This document shows, piece by piece, positions 1-8,893 of a stretch of 33,004 bases of DNA (position 1 is its first letter; each line of letters begins with the position of its first letter). The translations under genes were made by a program, and so were the position numbers. The DNA comes from Schizochytrium sp. CCTCC M209059 (taxonomy: Eukaryota; Sar; Bigyra; Thraustochytrida; Thraustochytriidae): positions 47,825 through 80,828 of the forward strand of contig KN805386.1 in assembly GCA_000818945.1 (NCBI GenBank), read 5' to 3'. The notes below the pieces were generated by a model, which ran no database searches, was not told where the DNA came from, and worked only from the letters and a program-made list of their open reading frames with translations.

Positions 1-542
1 CGCGCCACTCGATGGTGCGCGCGCGCGAGGTCGGGCGAGCGAAGTCGAGTCCGCGCGGAGGAGGAGGAGGGGGCGCGAGAGTCCCATTAGCGGGCGGCGG
101 TTCAGGAAGAAGAAGAAGAAAGAGAGCCCAGTCGAGCCAGTCACGCGCGCTGTTTGCGATCTTTTGCAGCTGCGCATACCTGCCTGCTCGCCCGCCTGCC
201 AGACTGACTTGCCGGCTGACCGAGCTCGACCTTCCGTATCCGCCCGCCCACCAACGGCCGTCCCTCCACGCCCGCCGCCGCTCTGTCGCGTTGTGTCGCG
301 TTGTGTCGCGCCATGCCGCGCTACGCCTCGCCCCGCTTGAGGAGCGCCTGCCAGCCGCGTGGAACTCGAGACTCCGTCGCTGTCAATTCGGCGACCGGAG
401 TTGTTAACTAGCGCTTGAAACTTACACCCGTACTCGAAATAGGGAGGCGAATCTCGTGGAGCCCTGCCGGCCGCCACTGCCGCGCGAGACCGGCGGCGAC
501 CGACTCGACCAGCGGCGGCGCGCGAGCTTCTCTCCGGCAGGG

Positions 543-585
<43 letters not shown>

Positions 586-1331
586 GTGGAGTTGACCGCC
601 GCCGCGCACCTGTTTCTTGCGCGCCCAGCTTCGCGCTATTGACCGGCCGTGATAAGATAGATGCAAAGGCACGGTTGCGTTCAGCTGCGGCGCGCGTGCG
701 CCAGCGTCTGCGAGCGCAGTGGGCCTAATCAACTTGCCTTACGCTCGCACGCTCGCTCGCACGCATGCATGCATGCATGCACGCACGCACGCACGCAGCT
801 GGAGCTGACTGCAAAGAGCGGACAGCTGCGAAAAGAGCGAAGAGAAGTGAAACGAAGTGAAGTGGACCGGGTCGGATCGAACGAAGGAAAGCTTTTCCCG
901 GGACGAGCGCGACTCGGCTGCTCGCGAGAGCAAATGACAACGACCGTCTTTCTCGGTCAGACTGCTTGCTTGCTAGCTAGCTTGCCTGCTTGCTGTCAGC
1001 GGCCATAAACCAGCCACCGATCGGCCAGCCAGGTGTGAAGACAAACCTCGAGAGCGGGAGTGGAAGGTCGTTTTCCTTCACTTGCTTCTTCTTCTTCTTC
1101 CCCGAGTGCGTCGGTCAATCGCCACGATTTCGATGGATGGCTGGCAGGCTGGCAGGCTGGCAGGCTGGCAGAACAGAGACCTGGTAGGTGGAAGGGCAAT
1201 GGCCACTGCGAGCGGCTCCGCGGCCAACGCGTACAAGTTTATGATGAACGCAACGGTCGGCTTCGGGCTTAGTCAACAAGGCGGAGGAATGAATGGGGGA
1301 TGATTCGGAAAGAGCTGCTTATAGTACATTT
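1..1331. other. repeat-rich stretch, no supported gene
   Basis: This GC-rich stretch has only overlapping low-complexity open frames in several phases and no domain-like protein. It holds a CTG run (546-584), a GCAT/ACGC tetranucleotide run (about 765-798), GCTTGCTTGCTAGC-type repeats (about 962-992), a CTTCTT run (about 1085-1101) and a GGCTGGCA repeat (about 1138-1170). It lies beyond the 3' end of the minus-strand catalase-like gene. It may include the 5' leader or an exon of a gene extending left of the window, which I cannot show. Confidence 0.5.
546..584. repeat. (CTG)13 trinucleotide repeat
   Basis: Thirteen uninterrupted CTG units. Read on the plus strand in one frame they would give poly-Leu and in another poly-Cys, neither inside a convincing gene, so I treat the run as a non-coding or untranslated microsatellite. 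Confidence 0.9.
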
Positions 1332-3017
1332 TCAACGCGATGGACTCGGAAAGGCGCACGATGAGTCCTCTCCGTAGAAACATGCGGCCTTCATCATGTC
1401 GGTAAAGGTCTTGCGGTCCTTTCTGTTCATGTTCATCATCTTGGCCCACTTCTTCGTAGGATGCATGAGCTGATTTCCCGCCGTGCGAAAGTTGTTCGCG
1501 AACGCGTACACGGCATGCCGCACGCGGTTAATCGCGCCCAGAGGAAAGTGCTCTTCAATCGTGCGGTACGGATGCAACATTGTCGAGTCGCACATGAGGT
1601 CGTCGTGTGAGACCTTGTTCTGTCGCGAGATCTGCAGCTCGGCAACCTTGATAGGCTTCGAAGTCCACCGAATCGACGGATCCTCGATGGGCTGCTCGCA
1701 AGCGTCCTCTTGGATTTGCAGAAAGACGCACATCCGGTACGGCTGCTTGCGGAGCTTGCGGTTCTTGAGAAGACGTTGCATGGTCGTGTGCGAGAAATCC
1801 TCGTCTTCGAAGCTACCCTTCCACACCTTTGCCGGCAAGCGGTCTACCTCGCCCTCGCAAGGCTCAATGTGCCACTTGGCAGCCTGGCCCTTGCCCAGCG
1901 CCCACGCCGCGCCCGAACCGTACGTATTGGCGAGCGGGTTCATGTGGAACTCCGTAATCTGATCAATAGGAATGGCAGGTGGAGCGCCGTTGATGAAGTT
2001 GTCAAAGTTGTCCTCAAGGTTGCCGTCCACGAACATGTTGAAGGGCACACCGCCGGGCTCTTCGGCGCTGCGCACGGCGATAAACAAAAGGTCAACGGTA
2101 CCGTCCTCTTGGAAGGCGTCAATCGACTGGTTCCGGAAAGCGACCTGGGCGTTCTCTGGCTGCGCCACTGATGCCACACTGGAGAGCTTGATGCGTTGGT
2201 TCTTGGTGACAGCGTCCTTGATCTTGAGACTGAGACCGCGAATAAGCACGTCATGCGCGTCATGCATGGTAAGATTACGGTTGCCGCTGAAGCGAGCCTG
2301 GACATTGAACTTGCGGCCGGCCTCGGCAAGGAGTCCGACGCGGAAGCGCTCATCGAGCCCTCCCTCGCCGTGCGGAGCCGTGTCGAGGTCGTCGTTGATC
2401 TTGAGGACGGCGTCGACGCAACCATAGCTCTCGCCGTGCATTTGCTTGCGGATACGCTGGTTCATGCTCTTGCTTTCAAGATCGGGCCGTTCTTCCTCGG
2501 AAATGACAGCCGACGCGGCGGGCGACTGATATGTGTACTCTGACGAGACGTCGAGCGGGCAGCTTGCGTTGGAGAATGTAAAGGTCGGGTCGGCACCGCG
2601 AACTCCACTCGTTTTGGTAAAGGTGCAGCAGTTGGTGACGCCGGCGCCGAGGCAGGCGGCTTCGCCATTGTAGGCGCCGACGCTGAGCATACGCTCCGCC
2701 ATGACCTTGGCGGTCTCTGTGATGATCTCTTGCTCCTCGGCACTGTCGAAGCCATACTCGCGTCCGAGCTGGAGTCCGCATTTCCTGTTGGGGAACTCCT
2801 TTCCGTCGAGATTGGTCGTGGTCCTCGGAAAATTCGCGTCGTAGGTCGCGGAGAGCCTGTTCTGGTAGCAAACTGGGGGCTCCAGCTCGCGCTCGAACCG
2901 GTTTGGCCCTGCCGTGATGGACTTGAGCGTGCCCATGAATGGACATCCTGCGCCCTGGGAGTGTGTGCATGCTGCGAGGAAGAGCACGAGGGAAGTCAGC
3001 ACATTGCGGGTCTGCAT
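1332..3017 (-). CDS. secreted catalase-like (y4iL-type) heme protein
   Basis: Predicted 561-residue member of the catalase-like heme-binding superfamily, closest in pattern to the y4iL-type group rather than to classical catalases. Residues 1 to about 22 form a signal peptide (MQTRNVLTSLVLFLAACTHS), so it should enter the secretory pathway. Visible family blocks: MHGESYGC near 193-200 with a candidate distal His194, ARFSGN near 241-246, a NPLANTYGSGAAW block near 360-372, and LGAINRVRHAVY near 493-504 whose Arg-x3-Tyr arrangement suggests the proximal heme Tyr. The N-terminal third is Cys-rich, unusual for the core fold. The frame is open upstream to an ATG at 3176, but that extension translates a CTTG microsatellite into Ser-Lys-Gln-Ala repeats and lies upstream of a TATA-like box at 3079-3085, so I start at 3017. 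Peroxide or fatty-peroxide chemistry is inferred from the family only. Confidence 0.82.
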   Translation of the reverse strand: MQTRNVLTSLVLFLAACTHSQGAGCPFMGTLKSITAGPNRFERELEPPVCYQNRLSATYDANFPRTTTNLDGKEFPNRKCGLQLGREYGFDSAEEQEIITETAKVMAERMLSVGAYNGEAACLGAGVTNCCTFTKTSGVRGADPTFTFSNASCPLDVSSEYTYQSPAASAVISEEERPDLESKSMNQRIRKQMHGESYGCVDAVLKINDDLDTAPHGEGGLDERFRVGLLAEAGRKFNVQARFSGNRNLTMHDAHDVLIRGLSLKIKDAVTKNQRIKLSSVASVAQPENAQVAFRNQSIDAFQEDGTVDLLFIAVRSAEEPGGVPFNMFVDGNLEDNFDNFINGAPPAIPIDQITEFHMNPLANTYGSGAAWALGKGQAAKWHIEPCEGEVDRLPAKVWKGSFEDEDFSHTTMQRLLKNRKLRKQPYRMCVFLQIQEDACEQPIEDPSIRWTSKPIKVAELQISRQNKVSHDDLMCDSTMLHPYRTIEEHFPLGAINRVRHAVYAFANNFRTAGNQLMHPTKKWAKMMNMNRKDRKTFTDMMKAACFYGEDSSCAFPSPSR

Positions 3018-3078
3018 CGTGGTCAGTGGCGCTTGGCGTCCAGTCTCGGGCCTCTCTTTCTTTTGCTCGGTAAAATCG

Positions 3079-3085
3079 CTTTTAT
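3079..3085 (-). promoter_or_regulatory. TATA-like box of the catalase-like gene
   Basis: The minus strand reads CATAAAAG here, about 62 nt upstream of the chosen ATG at 3017. A transcription start about 30 nt downstream would leave a short leader beginning after the CTTG repeat and would exclude the upstream in-frame ATG at 3176. Confidence 0.45.
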
Positions 3086-3101
3086 GCGAAAGGGGGTATT
3101 C

Positions 3102-3147
<46 letters not shown>
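3102..3147. repeat. (CTTG)n tetranucleotide repeat
   Basis: About eleven tandem CTTG units directly upstream of the catalase-like gene. The same motif recurs, shorter or degenerate, near 962-992, 3380-3402, 15172-15232, 15475-15540, 15615-15633 and 29948-29975, so it is a recurrent microsatellite of this genome. Confidence 0.9.
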
Positions 3148-4651
3148 ACCGTCACTCGACGCGGAGCCGTGTGCACTCTTGAGTCTCTTTTTCTTTTTTC
3201 GTTTCTTGTTCTTGAATGATGTCTTCTCGGTCAATCCTTGTGGCAGCGAATTGCCCCCCGCAAAATCTCTCGATTCGGATTTGCTGCCGGCGCAATCCAG
3301 TTCGCCCCGAGCCGCCGCGACGGCGCATACTTAATCATGCGAGCTACAGCCACCACCCTGCCTAGCTTGCGAGCCATATCTTGCTTGCTTGCTTGTTTGC
3401 TCGTCTGCTCTACACAGTGGAAGACGAGAGGGGAACTCTGGGTCCAACCTCAGTTTGGAGAACTCTGGGTCTCATGGCTGGTGTCTCCATCTTGCCCAGT
3501 GTCACGCGCGTGCTTGCTTGGGGCGAGGAGGAAAACTCACTGACGCTCTTATCTTTTCTTACCTCAGATCCTTCGTCACAGCTAGCAACAGCTAGATAGC
3601 TTGCTCTCCCGCTTGCTCAAAGCACTCTTGTTCTTCCGAATTGCAAGCACACAAGCACGTGGGAATGTATTTCCTGGTCTACGCGAAATGTAGAGCATGG
3701 CCACGTACTTTCTGGAACGACTCTTGCGGCATCCACTCTGCAAACGGCGAGCCCAGAAACATCGTCTACCAGTGTATTTCGTCACACTTCTCTCTGGAGC
3801 GAGATTCGCCAGAAGCTCACCACGGAGGTGCGCTTCGTCGCGTACCGCCAACGATGGCCCGCGACTGCCAACGGCAGCGCTAGCAGCACGGCATGACTTG
3901 GCATGATCTAGCATGACGCGTCTCGCTGCTGCTTATTGCAGCTGCAGCCGCACAACAGCCCAATCTCCAGCCATTGTTTTTCCATCTACTCATGCGCCTT
4001 CGACGATTGCAACGTCCCAAGAGAAAAACCGAGTGCTCTCTTGCTCCACGCAAACAAGTCTTCCTGTTAGTCCTTGTTTTGGCAGGCGCGATCATATGCG
4101 GAAGTGAAGCCGGTGACCGAATTCTTGGCCGCAACTGTAACACGAATCACTCGTTGCTACCTGCTAAGACTCGCTGGACGCGTTCTGCCGGACTACAAGC
4201 CAAGCGTTTGGTTTCAAAGCGCTTCGAGACTCGTCAGAAAATGGGCGAGAAGCCTGCACGCGAGGTATGCCACGCGAGACGAATGAGTCCTTCGAAAAAA
4301 TCCACTGGCTACCTTGGCTCGGCCCACTTGTCCCGTTGCCACACCAGGGCTCAGGGCCTCGCTCTTGGCAGGGGCGAAAGACTTCGAAGGCACGAGACCG
4401 CAAGGATTCCTGGCAGCATCGTGGGTGAGACGCTCGGACGCCTCTCCGCCTCTCGGACGTGCGCGGCTTGTGCGAAAACGATCGGCCTCGAACGAAGTTT
4501 TGCACGCCTCCCGGACCAGAAAAGAAGTCGCCCCTTTTTTTTCCCTCCCCCTCCCCTCGCCTGCATATTATCTACCAACCGCTGCCGCCAAGGGGGCCGC
4601 CGGCTCGGCTGAAGCGCCGCGGCCGTCTGTTCGATTCTTCTTTCCTCGCAA

Positions 4652-4720
4652 GCAGGTGCAGGGCGAAAGCATGACTTTTGCGCGCATCTTGCAAAAGTCA
4701 TGCTTTCGCCCTGCACCTGC
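4652..4720. repeat. perfect inverted repeat, 30-bp arms, 9-nt loop
   Basis: Arms at 4652-4681 and 4691-4720 are exact reverse complements, with loop GCGCATCTT. Each arm begins or ends with GCAGGTGCAGGGCG. A perfect stem this long in otherwise unstructured spacer is not expected by chance. It could be a small-RNA hairpin precursor, a fold-back transposon remnant or a palindromic insertion. It is not a factor-independent terminator, because no T-run follows and the organism is eukaryotic. Confidence 0.9.
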
Positions 4721-4840
4721 CACCAGTCCGGGCCGCGCGCCCAGTGCGGTTGACGTTCGCTCGTAGATCTTCCGTTGGCTTTCCACTTGGCTCCAAGCAG
4801 CTGCCGTGGTTTCTGAGGCCAGATCTTGGCGCAGTTGCAC

Positions 4841-4882
4841 CTGCCTGCCTGCCTGCCTGTGCGTGCGTGCGTGCGTGCGTGC
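4841..4882. repeat. CCTG / CGTG tetranucleotide microsatellite
   Basis: A run of CTGC-type units switches to GTGC units (TGCCTGCCTG followed by GTGCGTGCGTGCGTGC). It is non-coding as far as can be seen. Confidence 0.8.
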
Positions 4883-6237
4883 CTCTTACACGATCGGTGA
4901 CTCTCGTGGAAGCACCAGGATACATGTGACTGTGGGCCCACAATGAAGCTCCACACCACTGTGGGCCATCACGTTCCGCGCATCATTTCTTGGCTGGCTG
5001 AAAGCCGCCGCCCTGTACCGCAGACGCACGCATCCTGGAGTGAGAGGCGCTCTCGCTACCTTCCTTTCGGCCCCTTCGTTTTTCCAAGAGCCTTGCCCTC
5101 CAGCGCGTCTCTCGTCCTGGAGCCCAGCTTGCTTAAGGCGCCCCTCCTGCGTGCCGTGCCATCGATCGTCCGTGGGGCCCTTCCCTCCTCCTATTCATCG
5201 CGGCGGTTCGCGGCCTCGATTGACCGACAGCAACGTCCGTTCAATTCATTCACCCGCTGCATGCGACAGCGACCAGCTGACTGTACTTGTAAGCATGCCA
5301 ACAACTATCAAGCAACCGAGCGAGCAACCTAAGATAAGAACGTACGACCAGCCTCTCAAACCTGACAACCGAGAACCAACCTGCACCCGGCGAAGCTCTC
5401 TCCAAACGACGCCAAAGCAGGTCAGGAGGTGACGACGCGGCTTTCGAGTTCGTCGAGCAGAGCAGAGCAGAGCAGAGCACGGCGAGACGGACGCGGTCGA
5501 CGTTTGGACGGCTCATCTATCCGGAGCGGGCAACGAGATTGTAGGAGCGGGCGATGAACTGGGCTCTGCGATCGAGTGCTCTTCCTCCCTGCACCCCGAT
5601 TTCGAGTCCGCGACCGCGTTCCCAAGCCCAAGTCCGAATCCAAACCTTCGCCCCCGCTCGCCCCGCCAGCCTAGGCGAGCCACTGCAGAACTTCGCTTTG
5701 CCCCGCCGAGCTTCTCCTTCATTCTCCCGCGCCGTGGCGTGGGGCCGCCCCGGTCCCCCAAGATGGCGCTCACAGCCGAGCCCATTCCGTTGCTACGCCC
5801 AGCCGCTATCCTCTCCGGCGCCGTTCCATTCGTTCCACATGCCCGCCTCATCGCGACCGCCGCCGCGACTCCAAGTTCCAGGCGCAGGCTCCCGCCGCGG
5901 AGCCTGGAGCGCGTCTCCCCCGCGCACTGCCGCGCCTCGCCTCCCGCGTCTCTCTTTCCAGGCCGGCCGGGCCGCGCGTGATGGCGGCCTGGCGCGTCGT
6001 GATGGACGCGACGCCGGCTGGACCGGGCCGGTCGCGCGGCGAGGGAGCCTGCGCCGGCTTGGGTGGGCGGGCCGCGTGCGCGAGTTGGTCGCGGCGCTGC
6101 TGGCGCTTTCCATGCCCGCTTCCTGGCGCGGGCTGCAGACATTTATTTGTTTCGTCAAAGGCACCACGCAGCGACAACTGGAGAGGCCGCTCGCAAGATC
6201 TAGTCGGTCGGACGGTCGATGGATCGAATGAATGGTC

Positions 6238-6340
6238 TGTCGGTCGGTCGATCGATGGATCGATCGATGGATCGATCGGCCGGCCATGCGATCGATAGCA
6301 ACCATTTGGTCGGCCATGAGGATTCGATCGATCGATCGGT
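6238..6340. repeat. GATCGATG/GGTCGATC-rich tract
   Basis: Degenerate tandem array of GATCGATC, GGATCGATC and CGGTCGGT units that is largely self-complementary. It gives Arg-Ser-Ile-Asp repeats in translated frames, which I take as artefacts of the repeat. Confidence 0.75.
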
Positions 6341-7206
6341 CATGCAATCAACAGCCAAGGCAGCAATCATTTGATCGGCCAAGAGGATTTCGAAGTCGGC
6401 CCAGCTGGCAGCATCTCGCCAAGGTTGTAGTAGCAGTAGCTCGCTCCCTTTGTTGCGATTGCGGTATGCTTTTACCGTTAGTATATACTCGCTCGCCTGC
6501 TTCCAGGCAGCGGCAAGGAGCCTTTTCGTGAGAGTCACCGCGACCTCGCGCGCGCATCGTCCGCCTCGTTCCTTCCAGGCCCGCCCGTCTGCAGCGCAGC
6601 ACCCGCGGTCGGCAGCACAGGCCGCGTCTTGCCTGCCTCGCCTCGTCTTGCCTGCCTGGCCTCGGTTCGGGTTGCTGGGCTTGCCGGGCTTGGTGGGTCG
6701 TTTGGGGAGCGAGCTGTAGCGCTGGAAGTAAAGGGGAGTGAAGCTGCGGAGGTGTGGGGCGTGATGACGCAAAGGAGTGCGGGCGGCGGGACCTGGAAGC
6801 GGGTCACGAAGACGAGCGCCGCCCGAGCAGGATCAAGGCGCGGATCATGTCTCCCCTGCGGTATCCGCAACGCGCACCTGACGCCGCCACGTGCCTTCGT
6901 GGACCTTGAGTCGGCCTCCGAATCCCGCCCCGGGACCAGCCCGCCGGCCACCGCGAGCTGGCGTCACGCCTGCCGGCGGTGAGCGTCGTGGTTCTGTTGT
7001 TTCCGCTTGCCTTACTTTGTGGATCGATCGAGCCCGGCATGTGCACTGCGCTCATTTACGCGAGCGGTACCACGGGCAGTGATGATCTCTCACGACAAAA
7101 TGGTTTATTTCTTTGATTCTTTCAAGTTGTTTGTCTGTTTGATTGTTTATTTATTTTTTTTGTTTGCGAAATCAAGTTGGTGTAAAAAAGCGAACTTCCC
7201 AACAGG

Positions 7207-7248
7207 CATGCCATGCCATGCCATGCCATGCCAGCCATGCCATGCCAT
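7207..7248. repeat. (CATGC)n pentanucleotide repeat
   Basis: About eight CATGC units with one interruption (CCAGCC). Non-coding. Confidence 0.8.
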
Positions 7249-7703
7249 TGCAGCTGCCAGTGCCGGCCAAGCATCAAAACGTTGGCGAGCCGGCAAGGAA
7301 ACTCGAAGTCCAACTCGAAATCCAGGGCCTTGATGATAACGTGAACTCCAGGTCGCGGAAGGAGAGTTGCGGCGAGCCAGTTGCTACTGGCCGCTGCCGC
7401 CCACCCGTCGAACCGAACCGAGCGAGCCGAGCGGAGACGGGCGGTTGTAAACGCGATCGATCCATCGATCGAGTTCATCGATTTTTTATCGAATTCTTCG
7501 CGTTGGTCGCACATTCTGCATCGGCCTAGGCCGTCGTTGCCATCAACATGATCCGATCACTCGCACTGTGGCACTCTGAACAAAATAGGCCTCTAGCGTG
7601 GCGGCCATGACGGGCACGAGTTCTCCGATACCGACCCAAAGTCAATCTCGCCGCCGGCTCGGAGCATAGGTCGATAGACCGCTTTGGGACCCTGACAATG
7701 CGG

Positions 7704-7709
7704 TATAAA
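7704..7709 (+). promoter_or_regulatory. TATA box upstream of the calycin-like gene
   Basis: TATAAA in the context GCGGTATAAAGAGACC, about 240 nt before the ATG at 7946. A start near 7735 would give a leader of about 210 nt. Confidence 0.45.
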
Positions 7710-7945
7710 GAGACCTAATCATGTGGCGCTATCATGATGGAAAATCCAGTCGTAGCGCACTCCGTTGATTGGCGAAAGGACACGAGGAGCAGGCAGTGAG
7801 AGAGAGCGTGCGCAAACACCCAGCACACGGGCACGCGCGGCTGCAGGGACTCTCTCTCGCGGGGCGCAACCCGGCGTGGCGCGGACGTTTCCCTGCCGGC
7901 CACACCAGCCAGCGAGCCAAGCAGCCAGCAAGCGAGGTTGCCGCA

Positions 7946-8478
7946 ATGCCCGGCCTCGACCTGACGGGCCTATGGGAGCTCGACAAGGAGCGCAGTGAAA
8001 GCATGTACCCGCACATGAAGGCGCTCGGGTGCGACGAGATCGCGGCGCTCGCCTCGGAAAAACTCAACCTCAAGATGCACGTGCTCCAGACAGAGGAAAT
8101 GATCTCTGTCTGGCAGCAGTCCCAGCTCGGTGTCGTGCACAGGTCGCTGCACATCGGTCAGGATACCCACGAGACTTCATCGCAGGGCGACCGTAAGGTA
8201 TGGGTCACCGTCGGCGCCAAGGAGCTCACCGTGGACACCAAGTTTAAAAACGGACGTCTGCTAGACACCCGCGTTCTGGAAAAGGACCGCGCCACAGGCG
8301 ATACGCTTATGTGCACCACCATGACTCTTACCATTCGTCAGCCTCCAAACACAGTGCGTACGCGCCGCTACTTTCGCCGCACGGGTGAACCCGATCCGGA
8401 AATCACCACCATGCCTGTAGAAAACATTGCCACGCTCGCCGGTCTCATCCCGCCCACCGCGCAGCCCCAGGCCTCTCC

Positions 8479-8517
<39 letters not shown>

Positions 8518-8590
8518 TCAGCAGCAGCAACAACATCCACACCAACAGGGCCCTCGACCCGGTGCAGGCGCCTCTGCAGCCGGCATGTAA
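7946..8590 (+). CDS. calycin/FABP-like protein with Gln/His-rich tail
   Basis: A 214-residue protein. Residues 1 to about 165 resemble small lipid-binding calycins (fatty-acid-binding-protein or lipocalin-like): a Gly-x-Trp start (LTGLWELDKERSESM, residues 5-19), an ALGCDE helix region, then alternating beta-strand stretches with a Thr/Arg-rich end (TMTLTIRQPP, RTRRYFRR). The last 40 or so residues are low complexity: about 13 Gln in a row, His-interrupted Gln runs, then Pro/Gly/Ala. The frame is open upstream to 7769 but without an ATG, so 7946 (context CCGCAATGC) is the first start. The gene converges on TBC1D31 with about 300 nt between stops. The ligand is unknown and the fold assignment rests on pattern only. 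Confidence 0.72.
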
Positions 8591-8893
8591 ATTCACGCAG
8601 GTGTGAGCTCGATAATCTCCACTTCGTGTCAATTCTCATTTGTGCCGTATGGGTTGGGTTGCGCCGACGAGCGGGGCTCCTCAATCGCACAACGGTGTCA
8701 CTTCTGTGCAAAAATACGAGTGCACCTCATGAGCAGAGAGAAAATGGAGATTGTGGATCCAATAATCCAAGCCTCCTCTTCCCTAGCGTGGACGAAAAAT
8801 GTCGCATGATCGGCAGCATCCAGAGGTTCGTTCTTATGATTCTAACAACACACATACACATACACAAACACCTACATATCAGTATCCAAGCTT

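Larger units (their letters stand above)
3148..7700. other. 4.5 kb gene-poor spacer
   Basis: No open frame here looks like a protein: all are short, overlapping and Arg/Ala/Pro/Ser-rich from base composition. The stretch holds a perfect hairpin (4652-4720), a CCTG/CGTG tetranucleotide run (about 4841-4882), an AGCAG run (about 5456-5478), a GATC/CGATGG-rich tract (about 6238-6340) and a CCATG pentamer run (about 7207-7248). A 12-base palindrome CGGCCTAGGCCG occurs near 7525. Non-coding RNA genes cannot be excluded. Confidence 0.5.

Noticed and set aside
3430..3475. Direct repeat GAACTCTGGGTC spaced about 31 nt apart
   Set aside because: Two short copies only, with no flanking element features; probably chance or a small local duplication.
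5513..6347. Overlapping open frames of 180-225 codons on both strands
   Set aside because: All are Arg/Pro/Ala/Gly-rich shadows of GC-rich DNA; no domain, no codon structure, and several continue into the GATCGATG repeat.
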